DNA of 5,887 nt. It comes from 4484-232 sp964486555 (GTDB lineage Bacteria > Thermotogota > Thermotogae > Thermotogales > Thermotogaceae). Each line of letters opens with the position of its first letter. The first letter of the stretch is position 1. Positions 1-5,507 of the stretch are shown one piece after another. The position numbers and the translations under genes were made by a program. The stretch lies in NCBI GenBank assembly GCA_964486555.1, contig CAZANP010000083.1:1-5887 (forward strand), written 5' to 3'. The notes beneath the pieces are model-generated. The model had not been told where the DNA came from. It saw only the letters and a list, made by a program, of their open reading frames with translations, and searched no databases.

Positions 1-71
1 ATATCCTTTAAAGATCCACCAAAGGTTCCAATGGGGGTCCTTTTGGCACCGAGTATGAAGACATTCCTCAC
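1..71 (-). CDS. Acetyl-CoA acetyltransferase (thiolase), N-terminal fragment cut by the window edge
   Basis: Seen: reading from a GTG at 71-69 gives 23 codons, MRNVFILGAKRTPIGTFGGS then LKD, with no stop before the edge. Thiolases of the acetyl-CoA acetyltransferase type begin almost exactly this way (V-x-x-GA-x-RTP-x-G-x-F-GG-x-L-x-D). The start is supported by a GAGGTGG Shine-Dalgarno site at 76-82, four bases upstream, which overlaps the stop codon of the preceding CoA-transferase; only 9 nt separate the two genes. Family knowledge: these enzymes condense two acetyl-CoA to acetoacetyl-CoA, or run in reverse, in the cytoplasm. The catalytic Cys and His lie outside the window, so biosynthetic versus degradative type cannot be judged. 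Inference: it is co-transcribed with, and translationally linked to, the CoA-transferase. The fragment is too short for an automatic ORF call but the N-terminal signature is distinctive. Confidence 0.85.
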   Translation of the reverse strand, partial: MRNVFILGAKRTPIGTFGGSLKD

Positions 72-80
72 GCTTCCACC

Positions 81-1376
81 TCACAAGTATCCAATTTTCT
101 GAGCTTCCTTCTTGAGGAAACCTCTGAAATCTGGATGAGCTATGCTGATGAGCTCCAGCACCCTTTCTCTGATAGTTTTACCTCGAAGATGCGCTACTCC
201 GTACTCTGTTACCACATAGTCCACATCCTGTCTTGGTACGGTCACAGGAGATCCTTCTGGGAACAGGGGAACGATTGTCGATACTGTACCATTCTTGGCT
301 GTGGATCTCAAAGCGATTATTCCTTTTCCTCCAGGGCTCATCACTGCTCCTCTGTGGGTGTCGAGTTGTCCCCCTGTTCCACTGTAATGCTTCGTACCTA
401 TAGCCTCTGAACAGACATTCCCTGTAAGGTCCACCATGATCGCCGTGTTTATGCTCACCATCTTTTCATTTTGAGCGATGACGTATGGGTTGTTAACGTA
501 CTTACCTCTTAAAAAGAGAACAGCGGGATTGTCATCTATGAACTCGTACATTTTTTTAGAGCCATAAGCGAAAGTACAGATGAATTTACCGGGCCATAGC
601 GTTTTCTTCTTATTCGTTATCACTCCCATTTCGAAGAGATCTATCATGGAGTCCGTGAGCATCTCTGTATGAACTCCCAGGTCTTTTTTGTCTTTTAAGA
701 ACAAGGCGACAGAATTCGGTATCCCACCTATTCCGAGCTGTATCGTGGAGCCATTCTCTACCAGATTCGCAATGTTTTCTCCTATTCGCCTCTCAACATC
801 GGTGGGTTCAACTGCAGAAATTTCAGGAAGAGGATAGTCAACCTCCACAACAAAATCCACATCCCTTATGTGAACGTGAGTATCGCCGTGTGTCTTCGGA
901 GCATTCGGATTGACTTCGAGGACTACCATCTCGGCAGCTTCCAATATATCTTTTTCATAAACTACACTTGCAGAGAGAGTGAGAAAACCATTTTTGTCCA
1001 TGGGTGAAGCAACACCAACGAAAAGATCGATCTTCCTGGAGGATATCAGATTGGTACCAGCCTGATGAAGATTGTTTGGAACATAGGTAACCGTTTTGAT
1101 ACCCTTCTTAACGGCTTCTCGATTTGATGGACCATAGAACCAGGAGTTGTTCATGAACTTTCCTTCGTAAGTCTCATCAAGATAAAAATTGTAGTCTTTG
1201 ATATTCAGACACGTGAAGATAGAAACGTTATCAACATCGGCTTCATGAAGATGAGAAAGGAAGAGTTGAGGTTCCATAGGTGTCATACCTGCAACTATCG
1301 TCATACCGGGTTTAAGAATCTTGAGGACATCTTCAACACTCACTTTTTTCATTTCATATTCTTTTCCCCACTTCAT
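81..1376 (-). CDS. CoA-transferase of the 4-hydroxybutyrate / butyryl-CoA:acetate (acetyl-CoA hydrolase/transferase) family
   Basis: Family role: a cytoplasmic enzyme moving CoA between an acyl-CoA and a carboxylate, usually acetate, through a glutamyl-CoA intermediate. Seen: 431 residues, close to the ~438 of Clostridium AbfT. Motifs are GIGGIPNSV (215-223), GVHTEM with candidate catalytic E238 (the AbfT position as I recall it), SGTGGQLD (332-339), SPGGKGIIALRST (347-359) and EYGVAHLRGKT (391-401). Many relatives have Phe after the QLD; here it is Thr340. No signal peptide or membrane segment. Start: this ATG lies 1 nt after the tetR stop and 5 nt after AAGGGGGG (1382-1389); the internal Met9 has a poorer site. 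Context: a thiolase starts 9 nt downstream, so C4 acyl-CoA or acetoacetate chemistry is likely. The acyl substrate cannot be decided from sequence, so 4-hydroxybutyrate, butyrate, propionate or succinate all remain possible. Confidence 0.9.
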   Translation of the reverse strand: MKWGKEYEMKKVSVEDVLKILKPGMTIVAGMTPMEPQLFLSHLHEADVDNVSIFTCLNIKDYNFYLDETYEGKFMNNSWFYGPSNREAVKKGIKTVTYVPNNLHQAGTNLISSRKIDLFVGVASPMDKNGFLTLSASVVYEKDILEAAEMVVLEVNPNAPKTHGDTHVHIRDVDFVVEVDYPLPEISAVEPTDVERRIGENIANLVENGSTIQLGIGGIPNSVALFLKDKKDLGVHTEMLTDSMIDLFEMGVITNKKKTLWPGKFICTFAYGSKKMYEFIDDNPAVLFLRGKYVNNPYVIAQNEKMVSINTAIMVDLTGNVCSEAIGTKHYSGTGGQLDTHRGAVMSPGGKGIIALRSTAKNGTVSTIVPLFPEGSPVTVPRQDVDYVVTEYGVAHLRGKTIRERVLELISIAHPDFRGFLKKEAQKIGYL

Positions 1377-1377
1377 T

Positions 1378-2544
1378 TCATCCCCCCTTGATGCCTTCGT
1401 AGAGAGTTGGAGAGAGCTCCATCAAGAATTTCTTGAAATCCTCTTCAGAATGTTTTTCGAAGACGATCAACTCCATCCCCATGAAGTGACCGATACCCAT
1501 GAGGAAAACTGCCAGGTTTTCAGGTTCAATCGGCCTCAGTTGCCCTTTATCCATGGATTCCTTTAGTGGTTTCAGATAGCTCTGATGAATTTTCTCGTAA
1601 TACCAAAGGCCTGTTTCAGGTATCACGAATTCCGCTTCTCGAACGATCTTGTACATATCGGAATGCATTCTAAAAAATTTCAGAAAAGCGTAATATCCTG
1701 CTATTTCCGCATCTCTTCTGTCCTTGAAATTGGATATCACGTTTTTCAATGTTTTTCGAAAAGCCTTGTTGGTTCTGATGACGAGTTCTTTCAATACGTC
1801 CTGCTTTGTTTTGAAATAGAGATAAAAGGTACCTTGAGCAAATCCAGCACTTTTCGTTATATCTGAGATCTGTGTTTTTTTGTATCCAAAAGCACCGAAG
1901 AGCTTTTCAGCACTTTGAAGTATCTTCATCTTCGTGGTATCCTGCTCAAGCTCAACAGGTTCTATGGTGACATCGAAAACTCTCGAATCGAGTTGATGTT
2001 GATCGGGATCCACACCATGAAGTATGAAATCCATAAGATCTCTGAAATCATCTTCATCTATGATTTTTTTCTTCCAAAAATAGGACCATATTGCAAAAAA
2101 TCTTACAGATCCCCAGAAAAACCAGAAAAAGGTATCGTTGGCTTTAAAACCAATTTCTGAGAGTTTTCCCATGAGAATCCTCTTCAGATTTTTAAGGATA
2201 CTCGTTTCTATGTATTCCGCCTCGTGGAGAACTTTACACAGAAGTGTGTTATCCTCCACGAAATACAGGTAATCCTCTATCAACCTCGTCAACTTACTTT
2301 CCAAGCACTTTCCACGCACTTTCAACGAAACATCGAGCCTGTTGAAAGCTTGTTCAACAATCTCCTTCAAGATGTCTTTTTTAGAAGAGAAGTATCTATA
2401 GAACGATCCGTTACTGACGTTGGCTTTCTTCGTTATCGAGAGGATGGAAACGTCACTGAAACACCTTTCGGCAAAAAGTTGCTCAGCTGCTTCCAGCATT
2501 CTCTCCTTCACGTTCTTCTTCAGATTTTCTGATTGTATTCTCAT
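1378..2544 (-). CDS. Tandem (double) TetR/AcrR-family transcriptional regulator
   Basis: Seen: 388 residues, about twice a normal TetR protein (~200), holding two complete units. Unit 1 has its helix-turn-helix at about 12-60 (SITKKANVSNGSFYRYFSSK within it), unit 2 at about 203-252 (DITKSAGFAQGTFYLYFKTK); matching positions are 192 residues apart. The ligand-domain halves also match: HEAEYIE (107-113) against REAEFVI (302-308). Residues 139-157 of unit 1 are very rich in Phe and Trp, suggesting a greasy pocket. Start: ATG with GAGGGTG about 6 nt upstream. Family knowledge: TetR proteins bind palindromes as homodimers and release DNA on binding a small ligand. Inference: this chain folds as an intramolecular pseudo-dimer and represses its own operon with the CoA-transferase and thiolase, perhaps sensing an acyl-CoA or fatty acid. 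A palindrome at 2558-2571 is a candidate operator. The single uninterrupted frame argues against a misjoined pair of genes. Confidence 0.88.
   Translation of the reverse strand: MRIQSENLKKNVKERMLEAAEQLFAERCFSDVSILSITKKANVSNGSFYRYFSSKKDILKEIVEQAFNRLDVSLKVRGKCLESKLTRLIEDYLYFVEDNTLLCKVLHEAEYIETSILKNLKRILMGKLSEIGFKANDTFFWFFWGSVRFFAIWSYFWKKKIIDEDDFRDLMDFILHGVDPDQHQLDSRVFDVTIEPVELEQDTTKMKILQSAEKLFGAFGYKKTQISDITKSAGFAQGTFYLYFKTKQDVLKELVIRTNKAFRKTLKNVISNFKDRRDAEIAGYYAFLKFFRMHSDMYKIVREAEFVIPETGLWYYEKIHQSYLKPLKESMDKGQLRPIEPENLAVFLMGIGHFMGMELIVFEKHSEEDFKKFLMELSPTLYEGIKGG
1382..1389 (-). promoter_or_regulatory. Shine-Dalgarno site of the CoA-transferase inside the tetR 3' end
   Basis: On the minus strand AAGGGGGG precedes the CoA-transferase ATG by 5 nt and lies within the last codons of the regulator. 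It decides the start at 1376 over the internal Met9 and, together with the TGA-A-ATG junction, argues for translational coupling of regulator and enzyme. Confidence 0.7.
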
Positions 2545-2557
2545 TTTTTACACCCTC

Positions 2558-2571
2558 TTCAGTAAACTGAA
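2558..2571. promoter_or_regulatory. Perfect 6-2-6 inverted repeat, candidate TetR operator
   Basis: The sequence is TTCAGT-AA-ACTGAA, both arms matching exactly, ending 13 nt before the tetR start codon and just upstream of its ribosome binding site. A second, overlapping short repeat GAAT-CA-ATTC follows at 2569-2578. Position and symmetry fit an autoregulatory operator; assignment to this regulator is inference. In an AT-rich region a 6-bp palindrome can also arise by chance. Confidence 0.45.
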
Positions 2572-2584
2572 TCAATTCTCAATA

Positions 2585-2650
2585 AAAATACAAAAAATAA
2601 TAATTGAGTCACCATCTAGATATGTTAAAAAATTACCAACAAATCATCAA
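2585..2650 (-). promoter_or_regulatory. Candidate promoter(s) for tetR-CoA transferase-thiolase
   Basis: Two weak sigma-70-like arrangements are visible on the minus strand. One is TTGATG (2645-2650), 17 nt, TAACAT (2622-2627). The other is GTGACT (2607-2612), 16 nt, TATTTT (2585-2590), which would place the palindrome at 2558-2571 about 8 nt after the start of transcription. All boxes match consensus at only 4 of 6 bases in an AT-rich stretch, so neither is secure. Confidence 0.25.
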
Positions 2651-2748
2651 AATCCATTTTTGAAAATTATCCCCGATCTCTGTCGATTATTCTTCAATAT
2701 ACGTCCACATCTTCTCACCACATAACTTTTCACTGAATTTTGAAACTC

Positions 2749-4125
2749 TTATAGAGCATATCCAAGACCTGTCATTTTCCTCAGATTCAATCTTTTCAAG
2801 AGTTCATCATGAGACATATCATGTTTCTCTGCTAAGATCTTCAAGGTCTTTGCGAAATCCCAATTCGCTTTTTTGATAGCTTCCGAAACCTCTTCATATC
2901 CGAATATCTTTATGAGTGGTGTAAGATTCGATGTGGATCTTCTCAGATTCTCTTCACACCGTTCGGCGTTAGCTTCTATCTTCAAAACGTATTCCCTGAG
3001 TGAAAGGCATGCTCTGTTCAGAAGTTTCAATGATTTCAGGGTGAAGTGAACGATGGCGGGAGCGAATTGATTCAATTCCAGGTTTCCAAGAGAGCAACAA
3101 TGGGTTATTATAACGTCGTTTCCAAAGACAACATGACAGATCTGCATCACATATTCTGGTATCACAGGATTTATTTTTCCAGGCATTATGGAGCTTCCTG
3201 CCTGAACTTTGGGAGGGATGAGCTCACCTATCGCAGTATTTGGGCCACTTGAGAGGAGTCTTATATCGTTCGATATCTTGTAAAGGTTCACAGCGAGCGA
3301 TTTCAAAAGGCCATGGATCTCTGAGAAAACGTCCCAATTCTGTGTGGCGTCTATCAGGTTCTCAGCTTTCGCTATCTTCACCTTCGTCACTTCTCTAACT
3401 TTTTCGGTTATCTTGAGTATGAAATCCTTTGGAGCTCCTATTCCTGTCCCTATAGCCGTTCCTCCTATGTTCACACTTCTGATCCTCTCTTCAACCTTGT
3501 GGAGTCTCCATCTGTCTCTGGCCAACGCATCTGCAAAGGCTCCAAATTCCTGTCCCAACATTATGGGAGGGCCATCCATGAGTTGAGTTCTTCCAGGTTT
3601 TCTTATGCTGTAGAATTGCTTTTCCTTTTCTTGAACAGCCTCCTGGAGCTTTATCACACCTTCGATGAGTTCTCTGAGTCTTACGATGACAGCGATCTTC
3701 GCAGCTGTTGGGAAGGTATCGTTCGTGGATTGGTGAAGGTTCACATGGTCTATAGGATGAACCAGGTATTCTCCCTTTTTCCCTCCAAGGATTTCCGTAG
3801 CTCTGTTTGCGATGACCTCGTTTATGTTCATGTTTATGGATGTTCCAGCACCTCCAACAAGAGGATCGACAACAACGTGTTTTCTGAGCTCTTCCCATTC
3901 ATCACACGCTTTCACTATAGCATCCCTTATCTTCTCATCGATGTATCCCAGTTCTCCATTCAGAATGGCACATGCCTTTTTCACCATGAAATAAGCCCAT
4001 ATGAACCTTTCATCCATCTTTTCGCCCGTCTCTGGAAAATTCAAAAGGGCTCTCTTCGTGTGAACACCGTAGTACGCCTCATCATCTATCTCGAGCTCTC
4101 CAAGGTAATCTTTTTCAATCCTCAC
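2749..4125 (-). CDS. aspA: Aspartate ammonia-lyase-like enzyme of the aspartase/fumarase superfamily
   Basis: Family reaction: L-aspartate to fumarate plus ammonia, by a cytoplasmic homotetramer. Seen: 458 residues, slightly under the usual 460-478. The N-terminus YYGVHTKRALLNFP (18-31) is the aspartase form rather than the fumarase form. Further motifs are GTSINMNINEVIANRA (94-109), HQSTND (131-136), GRTQLMD (178-184) and the signature loop GSSIMPGKINP (310-320), with S311 as likely catalytic Ser. Q181 agrees with E. coli AspA as I recall it, where fumarases have His. Odd: the segment from 123 reads HPIDHVNLHQSTND, with Ile and His where HPNDxVNxSQS is usual. Start: GTG, with hydF's TGA overlapping as GTGA and AAGGGA in the hydF 3' end as binding site. 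The gene is coupled to hydF, so it may supply ammonia to H-cluster assembly (inference). A related lyase specificity is possible. Confidence 0.87.
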   Translation of the reverse strand: MRIEKDYLGELEIDDEAYYGVHTKRALLNFPETGEKMDERFIWAYFMVKKACAILNGELGYIDEKIRDAIVKACDEWEELRKHVVVDPLVGGAGTSINMNINEVIANRATEILGGKKGEYLVHPIDHVNLHQSTNDTFPTAAKIAVIVRLRELIEGVIKLQEAVQEKEKQFYSIRKPGRTQLMDGPPIMLGQEFGAFADALARDRWRLHKVEERIRSVNIGGTAIGTGIGAPKDFILKITEKVREVTKVKIAKAENLIDATQNWDVFSEIHGLLKSLAVNLYKISNDIRLLSSGPNTAIGELIPPKVQAGSSIMPGKINPVIPEYVMQICHVVFGNDVIITHCCSLGNLELNQFAPAIVHFTLKSLKLLNRACLSLREYVLKIEANAERCEENLRRSTSNLTPLIKIFGYEEVSEAIKKANWDFAKTLKILAEKHDMSHDELLKRLNLRKMTGLGYAL

Positions 4126-5336
4126 ACTTCCACTTCCCTTTTGAAAACTCTGATCGCTCTATCTAAAATACCATGGAGATAAGAGATCGTAACACCGTAA
4201 TTGGTCATGGGGATGCCCAATCTTTTCGACATCCTAACCCTTCTCATCATGGCCGATCTGTTGAGAACGCATGCTCCACAGTGTATTATGAGTTTTGCTC
4301 CTTCCAGCTCTTCAACGTCAGGAAACTCTTTCCCTGCAATGACCTTGAATTCGATCTTTGCCCCTGTATGGTTAACAAGCCACCTTGGTATCTTCACACG
4401 TCCTATATCCTCAGTTAAAGGCCTGTGGGTGCATCCCTCCATTATCACCACTTTGTCACCATCTTGAAGCTCTTCTATTTTCCTCACGCTCTCCACGAAA
4501 TAACTCAGATCCCCCCTGTACCTCGATTCCAAGATCGAAAACGTTGTGAGCTCCACATCATCCGGTATATCGGATACGACTTTCATGACAACCTGAGAAT
4601 CTGTAACAACGAGTTTTGGTTTCATACCAATGTTCTCCAAAGTGTATCTGAGTTCTCTCTCCTTCACAACGAGTGCAATCGCTTCTCTATCCAAAGCTTC
4701 TCTTATGGCATGAACTTGAGGCATTATTAGTCTTCCTTTGGGAGCTCCAAGATCTATGGGAACTACCAGGACAACGAGATCCCCTCCATCTATGAGGTCT
4801 CCAAGGTACGGTATCTCCTCGTCAGTCGGCAGTATACTGTGGAGAATCTCACCTATGCTATCGAACCCTTCCCTTCTTTTTGCAGAAACAACGAGAACTT
4901 TTGCATCATACTTATCCTCGTACAATCTCTTCAATTCCTCTGCTCTATCTTTCAGGACATCCGATTTGTTCACGATTATCACAAAAGGAATTTCCATTTC
5001 TTTGAAAAGGGACGTGATATCTTCCTCGTATTGGGAAGGTTGATCATCCACTATCAATATTCCACAATCTGCTCTGTAAAAAACCCTTCTTGCCCTCTCA
5101 ATCCTGAGTTTTCCAAGGGATCCCACATCATCGAGTCCAGGTGTATCTATGAGGGTTACAGGACCTATGGGAGATAGTTCCATACTCTTGTAAACGGGAT
5201 CCGTGGTTGTTCCTGCAACATCGCTGACGATGGATATGTCCTGTCCAACGAGCGCGTTCATGAAGGACGATTTACCAACGTTCCTTCTTCCAGCTATAAC
5301 TATGTACTTTCTGAAACCTGCATCGGGCATCTTCAT
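4122..5336 (-). CDS. hydF: [FeFe]-hydrogenase maturation GTPase and H-cluster scaffold HydF
   Basis: Family role: HydF is a cytoplasmic GTPase and 4Fe-4S protein on which the diiron subcluster is built, with HydE and HydG, before transfer to apo-HydA. Seen: 404 residues. The N-terminal Ras-like domain has G1 GRRNVGKS (16-23), G2 region TTTDP (43-47), G3 DTPG (64-67), G4 NKSD (123-126) and G5 SAK (151-153). A dimerisation domain (about 177-265) follows, then the cluster domain with C302-x-H304 and H352-C353-x-x-C356, spaced by 47 residues between the histidines. These match the ligand positions known for Thermotoga HydF, which supports this ATG; the alternative Met3 would shift them. AAGGAG lies at 5348-5353. 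Context: aspA overlaps the stop codon. Control: the only room for a promoter is upstream of a terminator hairpin at 5356-5383, implying attenuation. No key residue is missing. Confidence 0.97.
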   Translation of the reverse strand: MKMPDAGFRKYIVIAGRRNVGKSSFMNALVGQDISIVSDVAGTTTDPVYKSMELSPIGPVTLIDTPGLDDVGSLGKLRIERARRVFYRADCGILIVDDQPSQYEEDITSLFKEMEIPFVIIVNKSDVLKDRAEELKRLYEDKYDAKVLVVSAKRREGFDSIGEILHSILPTDEEIPYLGDLIDGGDLVVLVVPIDLGAPKGRLIMPQVHAIREALDREAIALVVKERELRYTLENIGMKPKLVVTDSQVVMKVVSDIPDDVELTTFSILESRYRGDLSYFVESVRKIEELQDGDKVVIMEGCTHRPLTEDIGRVKIPRWLVNHTGAKIEFKVIAGKEFPDVEELEGAKLIIHCGACVLNRSAMMRRVRMSKRLGIPMTNYGVTISYLHGILDRAIRVFKREVEV

Positions 5337-5347
5337 GAAATCTCACT

Positions 5348-5353
5348 CTCCTT
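5348..5353 (-). promoter_or_regulatory. hydF ribosome binding site directly after the terminator U-run
   Basis: Minus-strand AAGGAG, followed by AGTGAG, lies 11 nt before the ATG; the trailing GTGA could extend pairing with the 16S tail and shorten the effective spacing. It begins only two bases after the U-run of the upstream terminator, so a transcript must read through the terminator to carry it. Confidence 0.65.
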
Positions 5354-5355
5354 AT

Positions 5356-5383
5356 AAAAAATCCCCTTCGCAACCGAAGGGGA
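5356..5383 (-). terminator. Intrinsic terminator in the hydF leader (probable attenuator)
   Basis: On the minus strand TCCCCTTCG, loop GTTG, CGAAGGGGA makes a perfect 9-bp GC-rich stem (5362-5383), followed at once by six U (5356-5361). It has no T-run on the plus-strand side, so it acts only towards hydF. No minus-strand gene lies upstream for it to end, since the neighbour at 5508 is divergent. Only 20 nt separate it from the hydF ATG, too little for an ordinary promoter. Inference: it is a conditional terminator controlling hydF-aspA. Confidence 0.8.
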
Positions 5384-5398
5384 CTATTCCCCCCTCGG
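5374..5398 (-). promoter_or_regulatory. Antiterminator-like hairpin competing with the hydF terminator
   Basis: In the minus-strand RNA, CCGAGGGG (5391-5398) can pair with CCCCTTCGG (5374-5382), leaving one bulged base and an 8-nt loop GGAATAGT. The second arm contains the whole 5' arm of the terminator except its closing base, so the two hairpins exclude each other. That is the layout of attenuators and riboswitch expression platforms. No known riboswitch class is recognised. Confidence 0.5.
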
Positions 5399-5407
5399 TG
5401 TCAGAAA

Positions 5408-5430
5408 ATTCCTCCACCTCAGGAAGGAAT
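5408..5430 (-). promoter_or_regulatory. Upstream hairpin in the hydF leader
   Basis: The minus-strand RNA ATTCCTTC, loop CTGAGGT, GGAGGAAT forms 8 bp including one G-U. It lies 10 nt before the antiterminator arm, and a further GGTG/CACC pairing between its 3' half and the start of that arm is possible. It could be part of a sensing domain or a protein-binding site. A ligand cannot be inferred. Confidence 0.35.
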
Positions 5431-5439
5431 GTCTATTTT

Positions 5440-5468
5440 TTCACATTCACCATCGTTTTATATTATAT
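5440..5468 (+). promoter_or_regulatory. Candidate promoter of the LVIVD propeller gene, overlapping the hydF promoter
   Basis: TTCACA (5440-5445, five of six -35 bases) is followed by an AT-rich block ATATTATAT (5460-5468) offering TATTAT at 15 nt or TTATAT at 17 nt as -10. The block is the same DNA as the hydF -10 on the other strand, so the divergent promoters would compete for it. Confidence 0.35.
5462..5467 (-). promoter_or_regulatory. Candidate -10 box of the hydF-aspA promoter
   Basis: Minus-strand TATAAT is an exact consensus -10; 17 nt upstream lies only a weak TTCATG. Transcription would begin near 5455 and give a leader of about 118 nt containing the upstream hairpin, antiterminator and terminator described above. 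Confidence 0.45.
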
Positions 5469-5496
5469 CTTGAAGGATCCCTATCATGAAATGTGG

Positions 5497-5504
5497 GGTG
5501 ATCC
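5497..5504 (+). promoter_or_regulatory. Strong ribosome binding site of the propeller gene
   Basis: GGTGATCC is complementary to the usual 16S rRNA 3' tail over eight bases and ends 3 nt before the ATG at 5508. It fixes the start although the frame soon closes. Part of it can pair with AGGATC at 5474-5479. Confidence 0.65.
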
Positions 5505-5507
5505 TCC

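Larger units (their letters stand above)
2545..2748. other. AT-rich intergenic region between aspA and the tandem tetR
   Basis: These 204 nt hold no convincing gene on either strand. They should contain the tetR promoter and any aspA 3' end signal. I found no GC-rich hairpin with a U-run after the aspA stop, so read-through from hydF-aspA into tetR cannot be excluded. The clearest structure is the palindrome at 2558-2571. The heptamer ACTGAAT occurs at 2566-2572 and again at 2732-2738, which may be chance. Confidence 0.6.

Noticed and set aside
2628..2640. A-rich and T-rich runs in the 2545-2748 gap as a terminator for aspA
   Set aside because: No stable GC-rich stem precedes any U-run on the minus strand; the best TTTCA/TGAAA stem near 2730-2745 is only 5 bp and has no U-run after it.
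2749..4125. Class II fumarase instead of aspartase
   Set aside because: The superfamily signature is shared, but YYGVHTKRA and NFP at the N-terminus and Gln181 in GRTQ follow aspartases rather than fumarases. A specificity variant remains possible.
3499..4182. 227-codon plus-strand open frame opposite aspA and the hydF end
   Set aside because: It lies antisense to two firmly identified genes and shows no recognisable domain or ribosome site. It is a shadow of the codon bias of the real genes.
5354..5377. A hydF promoter hidden in the terminator (TATAAG with an upstream TTCGGT)
   Set aside because: The -35 fits consensus poorly, and transcription would begin inside the ribosome binding site.
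5356..5383. Terminator read as the end of an upstream minus-strand gene
   Set aside because: No minus-strand coding sequence with a start, ribosome site or known family lies between it and the right edge. The 79-codon frame at 5447-5686 is antisense to the propeller gene.
5433..5453. Minus-strand mini-ORF MVNVKK in the hydF leader, a possible attenuation leader peptide
   Set aside because: It has no ribosome binding site and would start about 2 nt from the predicted transcript end. Six codons arise easily by chance, and its lysines suggest no link to hydF.
5374..5453. Known riboswitch or T-box in the hydF leader
   Set aside because: Looking by eye for the T-box GGTGG-ACCGCG element and the fluoride, TPP, SAM, glycine, THF and NiCo cores, I found no match. 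A covariance search was not possible here.
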